64,000 nt of DNA from Elgaria multicarinata webbii (lineage: Eukaryota; Chordata; Lepidosauria; Squamata; Anguidae): contig NC_086172.1 in the NCBI RefSeq assembly GCF_023053635.1, forward strand, positions 66,576,681 through 66,640,680, read 5' to 3'. The notes beneath the pieces were generated by a model. It was not told the origin of the DNA, did no database searches, and was given only the letters and a program-made list of their open reading frames with translations. The position numbers and the translations under genes were made by a program. Of the stretch, positions 1 to 9,500 are shown piece after piece; within the stretch, counting starts at the first letter, position 1, and each line of letters starts with the position of its first letter.

Positions 1-62
1 ATAGAGTTTAATATTACTGTGAAACCACTTTGTTTTAACAGTTTCCTCTTCTTTTTTTTTAG

Positions 63-158
63 GCTTCCAATCCTCTTTACCGCAAGCCCATTTCTACACA
101 TAGCTTAGATTTCACATTCAATAAGATCAACAGGACCTCTAATGGTACAGTTGATTGA
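63..158 (+). CDS. ITGB5: Integrin beta-5, last coding exon (C-terminal cytoplasmic tail)
   Basis: After a pyrimidine-rich tract and an AG at 61-62, an open frame of 31 codons plus TGA reads [13 protein letters not shown] and ends in NGTVD. This matches the end of the integrin beta-5 cytoplasmic tail, with its membrane-distal NPLY motif and the C-terminal NGTVD typical of this subunit. Beta-5 pairs with alpha-V as a vitronectin receptor at the plasma membrane, and NPxY motifs bind talin and kindlin-type adaptors. The exon begins in phase 0. The rest of the gene lies to the left of the window. The gene is convergent with UMPS, as in human. The exon is too short for ordinary ORF calling. The identification rests on remembered human sequence, but the match runs through the whole exon. 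Confidence 0.93.
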   Translation, partial: ASNPLYRKPISTHSLDFTFNKINRTSNGTVD

Positions 159-640
159 CAGAATCCTCGAGGCTGGATGAGAGAATGGAATGCTTGATCA
201 CTGCTTGGCTTTTCAGCACTTCCCAAGTGGAAGACAGAATCCTCCACAGTGGAACAATACCTTAAAATGAGACTTGAACATCAGCAGAGGGCTTCTAAGT
301 TGCACATTAAGGACCAATGGCCAGCCGCCCACGTGCTCTTCAGATCTCTCACCCAAAGCCACACTAAGGTTCTCAGAACCAATTCTCACTGGCCTAGAAC
401 TGTTTTGAAGCCTTGAAAGTGCCAGAACATTGAACAACGTGCCATATAGCAGCTTCAGCCATATCGCAGTAGGACACAATATGCAGGCCCAATTCATAGG
501 GATATTGTGTCACTGACGGTTTTTAGAGGAAAAACTAGCATTGGAGAGGGTGGTGGAAGCGGTTTTTTTTTTTTTTTAAAGATCCAGGTGTTATAAGTCT
601 TTAGAATAAATTTTTATATAAAAAAATAAAGCAATTGCAT
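159..640 (+). other. ITGB5: ITGB5 3' UTR (probable)
   Basis: This is non-coding sequence after the ITGB5 stop. Two AATAAA hexamers lie at 605-610 and 625-630. The second is followed by a CA at 638-639 and a GU-rich stretch from about 646, a good arrangement for cleavage near 640. Other AATAAA copies near 951 and 1076 could serve longer isoforms. Confidence 0.55.
625..630 (+). terminator. Candidate ITGB5 polyadenylation signal AATAAA
   Basis: The hexamer is followed 8 nt later by a CA and about 16 nt later by GGGTGTGAG. It is the best-formed poly(A) site after the ITGB5 stop. No transcript evidence was available. Confidence 0.5.
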
Positions 641-1424
641 ATATAGGGTGTGAGTATAATTTATTACTATTGGTTCAATGAGTATCCTTGGTTCCTTATG
701 CAAGTGTATTATGAATGATCTGTTACCCAACTACAAGTTCCACAGAATCATTTTTTAGTAACTTTAAATACGAATTTAATATTTAGGAAGATGAGCAGGC
801 TGATAGAAAAGCTAGACTGTTTTCAACAGAAGCATTATTTGCTCCTGAATAACGTTTAACATTTTTGTATTCCAATTTTTTCAGTTTACCCTCAAGACTT
901 TTACAGGCCTAAACAAAAACATAAGACACAACACAACCCACTGTATATGAAAATAAAACTCCCCAATCAAATCCAGGCTTTGTTTACAGAGGGAGGAAGG
1001 GGTGTCATCTAATTGCCTGTCATGTTGGAATTTGTGAAATTTCTCTCTAAACCACATTAACCAGTTTACTCACAAAAATAAATTTGCCCAGCCATTATGG
1101 CATATGAGACATAATGGAAAAGCACCATCTGGCTACTAACAGAGAAAGGTTGCATAACTGATTATAGTAGTCTAAGTTACAAAATGCTGGACTTTTCTTG
1201 TACTATAAAATAATCTGGCTCCAGATTCACCTCAAAATGAAAGTGTAAAGCAGCCAAATTAAAGGGGAATTGGGAATCTGAGGGAGGAGGAGGAACTGGA
1301 GACAACTCCAAGCACTGTAGAGAGGACTGGACTCTTGGCATTTTTATCTTCTGAATGAAGTTGCTGGTAAGCACTTTGAGATGATAACGGAGAATCAGAG
1401 TAAACAGTCACTTCAGCTACAATG

Positions 1425-1490
1425 CACTTACCTGAAAGTAAGCCCCATGAATGGGATTCACTTCTGAGTAGACATGTCTAGGACTGTACT
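1425..1490. repeat. Short palindromic repeat of the 'AGTAAGTCCC' family
   Basis: CACTTACCTGAAAGTAAGCC is followed by CACTTCTGAGTAGACATG and a CTAGGACTGTA end. Other copies lie at 14303-14388, 15017-15184 and 16594-16665. The two arms read as inverted versions of each other, as expected of a MITE. I know the family as common in lizards but cannot name its superfamily. Confidence 0.55.
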
Positions 1491-1751
1491 ACTCACTCTG
1501 AAGTACACATAAGGGCCATCAGGTGAATCCAAAGTCTTATAGTACGCAGTAATTAGCATTTCAAATATAGCCAGTCGATTGTTGAGAATCTGTTACTGCT
1601 CCAGCTGACTTAGTACCTAGTTTTTAGAAAAAGTAATAATCTGACAGTTTGAATGTCTGAACTAGTACTGCAAACCAGGCAAGAACGACAAAATGAGTAG
1701 TTCATTATATTCCTTTTCATTGTTAAGCTACTACATTTGCTTGATGGAGAG

Positions 1752-1855
1752 AAACCTTCCCCATTTGGGATTACAATGCCCATCAGCTCCAGCCAGCATA
1801 GCTAATATGAGCTGTAGCCCAAACTATCTGGAGGGCACCAGGTTGGGGAAGGTTA
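1752..1855. mobile_element. hAT-like MITE, degenerate copy
   Basis: The copy starts AACCTTCCCC and ends GGTTGGGGAAGGTT. Internal arms resemble 'actacaactcccatcagc' and its complement. It belongs to the family that is intact at 11610-11735. It directly abuts the next MITE, which inserted beside it. Confidence 0.55.
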
Positions 1856-1863
1856 ATGTAGAG

Positions 1864-1996
1864 CCATGGTGGGTAACTTGTTGCCATCCAGAGGTTTGGC
1901 CTACAATTCCCATCAGCTCTAGGCAGCATAGCCAATGGTGACAGGCAGTGGGAACTGAAGCCAGACCTCTGGAAGGCCACAAGCTGCCGACTTCTG
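1864..1996. mobile_element. hAT-like MITE with 8-bp target duplication ATGTAGAG
   Basis: The 133-bp element is flanked by exact ATGTAGAG copies at 1856-1863 and 1997-2004. The ends are inverted: GGTGGGTAACTTG near the left, CAAGCTGCCGACTTCTG at the right. The 8-bp duplication and the inverted ends indicate the hAT superfamily. It has no coding capacity. A truncated relative starts at about 48421. Confidence 0.75.
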
Positions 1997-3423
1997 ATGT
2001 AGAGGCTTGCTAAAGTAAACTATTTTAACTACAAAGATCACCTGATGACTACAAGTGCAAAGATACTGCAACTTCAGAGATGGATGTAGGTTAATCAACC
2101 TAGTAATTCAAACTTACTATTTCAGTCATTTTAGCAAAATAATTAAAGTACATTATTAAGAAATTCAAAGTGTATTGTAGATGAGGGGTTAGCACATTAG
2201 CCCCTTCACTTCCAGAATCTTTCTGTAATTAATTCATTGTCCTAAATAAGATTCATATATTATAATGCAAATGAGGCTTTTTAAAAAACTAAATTCTGAC
2301 CTAGTTCCCATGGAACATGCAAAGACCGTTTGGACCAACAGCTGGAAGCATGCGTCAAGGAATGTAAACAGTTGGAGCAAAGAAGAGAAATTAACCCTGG
2401 ACTCAGATTTCTTCACAGATAGGTGCCTGAATGAAACAGATTGTTCTTATGGCCGCTGCACAAAAACATGCCAATAGACGTATTCTAGACATACAAATAA
2501 AAACAGTTTTTTTAGGACCAATGACAAAAACTCCTGGAATATAAAATAAGAAGTAGGAAACAACAGCAAAAAAAGGAGAGGGAGGAATATAGGCTCTCTT
2601 ATCAAAACTGAAAACCCCTATTCTTTTTGCTTTCTAATAAAAAAACACAAATGTAATTTTCTGTTCAAAGGATCCACTATCTCAGTCAAACAACTTGTTA
2701 TGCTTAGGCAGCTTTAGATTCCTCCCAATCATGTCTCCACAGTCATTTTTCAATAGTATCTATTTTCTCATTGTGAATGTTAGTCCCTCCACACAGTATA
2801 GAGACATACGGACTACTAAAAGATATCCACACACGGCTCATAATTCTGATCAGAGCTGACACTAGAATCTAGCATCTTCGGGCAGCTGCTAGGGCCTGGG
2901 CAAAGTCCACTGCTAATGACTGCACTTCCCACTCCCCCCCCCCCAAATTATTATTTGCCTGGTACACTGCGCAGTGCCAGGCAGCTTGTTCTAGGCACCA
3001 TTTCAATTTTCAACAATGCCCTGAGAAACTTAAAAAGAGGCTAGATCCACTTGGCAAGGCCAACAAACGGAGAAGGGGGCCACTAGCTGACGTTTTGCCC
3101 TCAAATCTCGAGCTGGTCCTGATCATGATCTGCAGGCAAAGCATGGAAAGGGAGGCGGGAGAAGTGCATGAGTGTGCAGTGGATTCCCAGTCGTCTAACC
3201 ATAATTAGGAGAATATTGCATATATACCATGCTACTAATGCTAAAGTAACAAAAAGTCAGTCTTTTATACAGCAGGCAGGGGCTAGTATCCCAGCCCAAT
3301 TTCTTACTAATTCCTAAAACATAAATACACTAATTGGTTTGCGCTCAACAAGTTACAGGGAAGACCAAACAGAAATAAGCAATAGTTCTGGAGTTCATTT
3401 TTTCAAAAATGCAAAGATTCACA

Positions 3424-3438
3424 GCACCCTCTGGTGGT
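3424..3438 (-). promoter_or_regulatory. CTCF-like motif
   Basis: On the minus strand this reads ACCACCAGAGGGTGC, matching the CTCF core consensus at all but one core position. It lies between the convergent genes ITGB5 and UMPS. A motif match alone does not show binding. Confidence 0.3.
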
Positions 3439-4248
3439 CAAAGTTTGATACAATATTTGGCTTCGATGCAATTTTTCATTTTTAAGGCCAAGAGGAACTG
3501 TGGATTGTGTTGTCTCCCCATTAACATTGATGGAGCTGTGGCTTTTGAATGAGAAGGGGATTGTGCACATAACACATTCATGAAAGAGATACTGCTTGAT
3601 GTCATATACTCTGAAAATTCTATCTAAATCTAGGATGTATGTTTCTAGGTTTTTTGGGTGTGCTTTTTTAAAATATATTTTTAGGGAAGAGTTTTTATTA
3701 TAAGACTATGAGATATCATGGGAAGACATTCATTCCCCCCCCCCCCCACCGTACACAGGGCTCTTGGAAGCCATTCTGTGGGTAAAGACATCTTTGTGGA
3801 GAATTATGTTGCTATTATCACCAGATTACAAGACATTACTGACGACCAAGTGTCTGAATAGTCATTAATAAATGGATAAAACGAACTGCTGGGGAAATGA
3901 GAATTGAGAAAACTAACCCAACCTAGAATTTTGGTAGCAAGGTGATCTTGTACTTCCTAGTTTGGAACTAAAGCATCATTGAAATAAATGTTATTCAGCA
4001 GCAGCAATGCTTGGTTGCCTCAGTAATATCCTTAAATTTGGTGTAGGCAAAGCTTTCTAAACTCTTCAACATGTTTGTGGATTGGGAATACCCCTCAGAC
4101 TAGGGTGGTGGACTGATTTAAATCTCCCAGGAAAAAAGACTATTTTCATTTCCCACTTCAAAAATGCAGATATTTCCTGAACAATCATGTTATAATAAGA
4201 AAGCCATTGTAGTTTGCAACCGTTGCACAAAAGTGTACGTATACACTC

Positions 4249-4366
4249 CAGCCTTTCCCAACCTGGTGCCCTGTAGGTGTAGTTTGCAACTGCAGCGCCC
4301 ACCATTCCTGACCATTGGCCATGTTAGCTGCAGCTGATGGGAGTGTCAAAGGTTGGGGAAGCCTAC
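4249..4366. mobile_element. hAT-like MITE, diverged
   Basis: Terminal sequences are AGCCTTTCCCAACCTGG on the left and GGTTGGGGAAGCC on the right. A central 'cattggccatgttagctgcagc' segment is typical of the family at 11610. Target duplications are not clear. Confidence 0.6.
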
Positions 4367-4968
4367 ATGCCATGCATAATTGAATCTACTATGAGACAAG
4401 AGATGGATTTTTGCTTGACTCATTCTCCGTTCAGATATTTGTATTTAGTCCTTCTCAATCTTTTAAAAAATCACATCGATACACATCTAATTCTGCATGC
4501 CTTCAATATTTTGCTGAGATTTTAACTTAATTTACTGCCTCTGATATTACGTTGCCTTTCCTTTCTCTTCCCATCTTCCTCTTCTTCACAAGCCTGTGCA
4601 ATTAGATCGGAACCAGTTTTATATTCCTACACTGGGAGCATCCCCCAGTGGAGTTCCGCTTAGAACCCTGCAACTGACAATTTCTACCAATTCCCACCAG
4701 TGCCACCTCCCTCACTGGTTCAGTGGCTCTTCCAACCCTTCAGAGCAGATTTCCTGAGGGTATAAGGGACTGCAGGCAAAAGGCAGGAATTGGCAAAGAT
4801 TGCCTCCTTCCTTGCTGAGCCAGTGGGAAAGCTCTGCTGGATTCAATGCCTCCAGCTGTTGGAAGCCCTTCCCTCCAGAGAAGGCTTTTCCTACATCTGG
4901 CACAAGGATTTGTCACTGCTAATTTTATGTTCTACCTTGTGATTTAAAGCTCAGGAATTATAATACAA

Positions 4969-4969
<1 letters not shown>

Positions 4970-4999
<30 letters not shown>
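4970..4999. repeat. (TTA)n microsatellite
   Basis: This is an uninterrupted run of about ten TTA units in AT-rich intergenic sequence. Confidence 0.95.
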
Positions 5000-5000
<1 letters not shown>

Positions 5001-6119
5001 ACACATACAAGGATACTAATGAAGATCACTTATCTGAAAGCTAAGGCTTGAAATTAAAAACCCGCTTAAATAAAAATCCAATTTATGGAATCTGATTTTT
5101 AATTAAAACCATCTCAATTTTTCCACCCTCCTCAGAGGTGTGTGCACCTCCCCCCACTCCAGCTCACACCGTGCTCTTCCTCCAATTCTAGCCTTTTCTC
5201 AGTGGAGAAAAAAACTTCTACACCTGCACCAAGTTTCAGTAAACCTATGTCTGCACCATAATGAATAAAAGCTCTAGTTTGGTTTAAAACAAAGTTTCAA
5301 TTTTGGTTTCAAAGTGCTGAAAAGGGGTGGGATGGGATTCAACTGAGAGAATGAAGAACGAAAGTACAAGCCCAGGGAGGGGGATAAATAAGGAGGGAGG
5401 GACATTCCTGATCTCTTAACTATGTTAAGAAGATCAAGAAACATCACATCTGTACTGAGCCTTCCATTTATGCTGCAAAGGTCGCTTAAGGTGACATTTG
5501 CAATATAAATGGAACTTGACATTCAAAGCAGAGCTTTTAAATAAGAGAATGTACAGATTTTCCCCTATTCCCAAGCAAATCCTTAAGCTAATTACTACTT
5601 TCAAATATAAAGTTTACTTTATTTTGTCAAAACAAATAGCATCTATTATAATAGGCAATTACTAGCAAAAGCAACAAGTTTTGTAACATGGCATGAGGTA
5701 GTAGGTCATTAAACAATGGAATGTATCATCTCCACCTACTGTCATCAAGGAATCCATTAGCTCACCTCCCACACCACACCCCGGATCTGCTCAGGATGAC
5801 CCCTCATTCCTCCAAAACAGATTTGGGGGATCAGAGGGGGGCTGCAGTGAGAAGGGATAATTTGATCAGCCAGTGGTGTCCATTCAGCTACCTAAGGCAC
5901 TCAGTTCCTTTACTAGCACAAGATTTTCAGTCGTTACCTAAAGTGCCCAAAGTTTGGATAGAGAAATTGCTCTATGGTAGAGGGCTTAGCTGTATCACGT
6001 TCTAACCCAGCTGAGAACATGTGCTAGAATTGCACATGCTGGGTGATCAGGATTTTTATGCCCCTCTGATTTCCAAAACCAATAGAATATTTTAAAATGC
6101 TCTTTGGAGTGCTTTCATT

Positions 6120-6125
6120 TTTATT
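6120..6125 (-). terminator. Candidate UMPS polyadenylation signal
   Basis: AATAAA on the minus strand lies about 220 nt after the UMPS stop and is followed by a U/G-rich stretch about 40 nt further on. A second AATAAA at 5618-5623 would give a 3' UTR of about 740 nt. Neither can be preferred without transcripts. Confidence 0.35.
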
Positions 6126-6343
6126 TTTCAAGCATAGAATTCAAAGAACAGCTGAACAGGAAATCTGGCTGCTTGAATTCAGTGCCCAAAGTGTCACAAT
6201 GACAATTCCCAAATGTCTCAGTGGCTGATTTCTTTTCACGTAGACAACCATTCATAAGGGGTGGGGGGTGGGACACTAAGAATTACCTTCTCAATCATTC
6301 CAGCTTCTAGGATTGGCTTGCTTAACGGGGAGCAATACTTGGA

Positions 6344-6525
6344 TTAATTCTTTGCACTGACACCAATCCTCTGCAAATAACTTTCCCAAGCTAATTTCCT
6401 ATAAGCTTCTGCTTCATCCAGGCGATTTGGTGAAGACAAGATGCCACGTCCTACAATGATGATATCTGAAAGTCTTTTACTGATAACTTCTTGAGGACTC
6501 AGGTACTTCTGCCCAAGGCGATCAC
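6344..6525 (-). CDS. UMPS: UMPS exon 6 (C-terminus, stop)
   Basis: Reads [15 protein letters not shown], the phosphate-binding [10 protein letters not shown], and ends [11 protein letters not shown] plus TAA. The tail is four residues longer than the remembered human end RLGV. The usual Gly before the SD of '[10 protein letters not shown]' is Leu here. Confidence 0.93.
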
Positions 6526-9500
6526 CTACAACATACAAGAACAGTCATGCTGTACAAAGTTTTTGCTTGGCTTTCAGTACTTTTCTTTTTATAGAAATAT
6601 GAAGGATTGTGGCAAATGTCAAGAAACGTTCTCCATACTAACACTGGGTACATCCATGCCTATAGTGCTAATGTGCTTGCACAGAAAAGAAGCACTCTCC
6701 AAAATGATATCTCCAAACAAAGTCAATAGGTAACAAAGCAGCAAAAGAGGTTCAATGTAGATAACAGTAAAGTGGTGCATACTGGGGCAAAAAAATCCTA
6801 ACCACATAGTCCAGAGATCTGAACTAGTGGTGATCAGAACTGGGGCAGGGAGGTGCATTCACAGCAGTGAAAAAGGCAAATTTCACAGAGGCTGAAATAG
6901 AATTGCCACTACCAAATATCCTTACACAAATCTATGGTGTAGCCACATCTAGAAGGATTGTATATAGTCCTGTGTGGAGGTGAAAAAGATGCAAAAGAGA
7001 ACCTTAAAAAGATCAGGACGTTACAGCAGTTTCCCTATGAGGAATGGCTAAGGCATTTGGAGCTTTTAAGTTGATAAAAAGGGACAACTAGGGAAGGACA
7101 TGATGGAGCTTTATAGCAGAAGAAATATAGAGAATATAGCCTTTATAGAGAAAATGAAGAAAACTCATATAAACTTAGAAAAGGGTAATGGTATGAAACA
7201 AACAAAACAAAGGATTTCTTCATACAAGCAATTAATTTATAGAATTAAGACGGCCACTATCTTAGATGGCTCTTTAAAAAGGAACCAGAAAAAACTGTAA
7301 GTCTACTAGTCATGATGGATAAATGGAACATCTATGTTCAGAGGCAATATCCAACTCAATACCAATTGCTGGGGAACAACAGCAGAAGAGGACTACTGCC
7401 TTCATGCAAATACTTGTAGGTTTCCTGTTTGGCCATTGTCGGAAGCCAAATATTAGACTAGACTAAACTAGAAGGGCTCTTATCAGGTAGCGCAGGGAAA
7501 TAACAGAAATTGCAGAGACCCCTCCTGCAGAGACCCCTGATCATGCCCATTTATGTAGCTTCATACTTTATTCTTTACTTCACACTTGATAGTTTGACTG
7601 CATGCATGGACACATACTTGATATTGTTTCCACAATTGTGTGTGTTACAAATTCTGAACTTGCCTACATCCACAGCAAGCAGATATTCCACAATCAAAAC
7701 ATCTATTTTCAAGTATGGCTTTCAATGAATGATGTAGCAAAATACTGGGAAGAGTATCAGGATCATTTAGGGGAAATATATTTGGCGTGTAATAACTCTC
7801 TTGCTTGGCTCCTTCTAATACTTATCTAACAATTAAGAGTTTTATCCTTGCATTAATTCACCATCTCCCCCAATTTCCTCACTGGAGGGAGAGGTGACCA
7901 TCTGGATGGTGAGATTCTACAGCTATTTGGATGTGGGCTCTCCCACCTAAGGTGGGGAGAGAGAAGCAAGCTGTGTACAAATAAAAAGCTGATCTTTCTT
8001 AGAAGGGAATTTCAGGATTGGGATGTGAAGAAAACAATCTCAGCAGGAATGATTGGAGACTTTTCACCCTGGTCAGTATAAGAACTCAGAAAGTTTGATA
8101 GCTTGTCTCTCAATTGTATCAATTGTTCTAAAGCCCCCTGAAATATTTTGTGCTGTCAACTAAAGTGCTCTGTTTGTTAAAGTTCCAAACAGGTCACCTC
8201 CGCAGACATGCTCACCTCTAGCCAGCATTTGAACACCTGGAGTCAAGTGAAGAAATTCAGGTTTTTCAACAATTCTGGAACCAGAAATAAATCCCAGAAC
8301 AAAATCGGAGTGTTCTTCAGCCATTTTAACCTATTAAAAGACAAAACCAAAAACACCACACACACAAGAACAGTAAGAAAATGCTTTACATATTGCTCAT
8401 TCTAATCTGGAATAAAAAAATACTAAACAAGGATGCTATTGTACTAACACAAATGTAAAACCTCCAACATTCAAGATAAGAGGATAAAGAGGACGTTTGG
8501 AGGTCATATTGACGAGAATAATTTTTTTTTTTGCATGCTTCTATTCAGATGCCACTACCTCATGAGCAAGTGGACATGCCAGTCACAAACACATTTGTTC
8601 ATATTCCTCCTCCTTTCCTTCACTCCAGATGCTTCAATTACCCCAGCCCCCTCCATTGCTGCCTACCTTTGGCTTTCATTTTTCATTCCTGTTAGCTTCC
8701 ACTGCTTCTTCTCAAGCATGGGCTTCCCTGAGGTGTTGTTGCCTCTCCATTCTAAATGGATCCATTCTCACATAGTCAAGGAAGGCAATAGTCAATATAT
8801 TCTTCCTGGCTATATCCAACTGAAGAGGAAGTGGCACTTTAAAAGCTCAAGGCATACTGCTTTTCAGCAGAGCTCATCCTTGCTCTTGGAAAGTGGGGGG
8901 GGGGGGGAGGAACCTTGCTGCTTTCAAGAATTGTAAAATATTTGTTCAACGTTATTGAGATGAAAGATCCAGCTTACCACAGCTTTCGTATAGTCACCAG
9001 TGGCCAGTGATCCTTCCGAGCTCATTTCTCCAATCAAGAGACACCCTCGGTGTAAAGGATGCCCTACTTCTTTCAGTCCCTTAACAACTCCCGGGCCAGG
9101 AACTGCATGGGCATTAATTATATCCGACCAGGATGCTATTTTGAAAACACCTCCTAAAAGGGAGAATAGACAAGTTACACACCGTTTTTATCAATCAGAA
9201 AGCTATCTAAAATACTGGCCGTGAAACCCTTTTCACATCTATGTTTGTTCTCTAGAAATATTGCCTAAGATCCAGACCTCCCCACCTAACAAGGCCATAA
9301 AATTAAAGTTACACCAATCTCATAATTCTTAGTATCTGTAGGCATGGACCAATCCATCAATTTCAGTTTCTCATTTTTCCAATCTTAACTTTATTCCATA
9401 CTGGTCCTGTACCAGATTGCATTTTTTAAAGTCTGCATGAAACTTCATACGTTTTTGTGTGTGCACTTCTCCTAATATATGCAATTTTGATGTGCTCTTG

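Larger units (their letters stand above)
641..6119. other. Intergenic interval between convergent ITGB5 and UMPS
   Basis: No coding exon was recognised. Poly(A) sites for ITGB5 (about 640) and UMPS (about 6120 or 5620) bound it. It holds MITE copies near 1425, 1755-1996 and 4250, poly-C runs near 2935 and 3735, a TTA microsatellite at 4970 and a CTCF-like motif at 3424. A short near-palindrome lies around 2957-2982. The remainder shows nothing I can name. Confidence 0.6.

Noticed and set aside
2957-2982. Short palindrome GCCTGGTACACTGCGCAGTG as an operator or CRISPR-like repeat
   Set aside because: A single occurrence in vertebrate intergenic DNA. No array and no neighbouring gene explains it.
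5721-6005. 94-aa open frame in the UMPS 3' region
   Set aside because: No recognisable domain and no splice or homology support. It is antisense to the UMPS 3' flank.
8535-8936. 133-aa open frame in UMPS intron 4
   Set aside because: Hydrophobic and low-complexity, ending in a poly-Gly run from a G tract. It has no known domain and lies opposite the UMPS strand.
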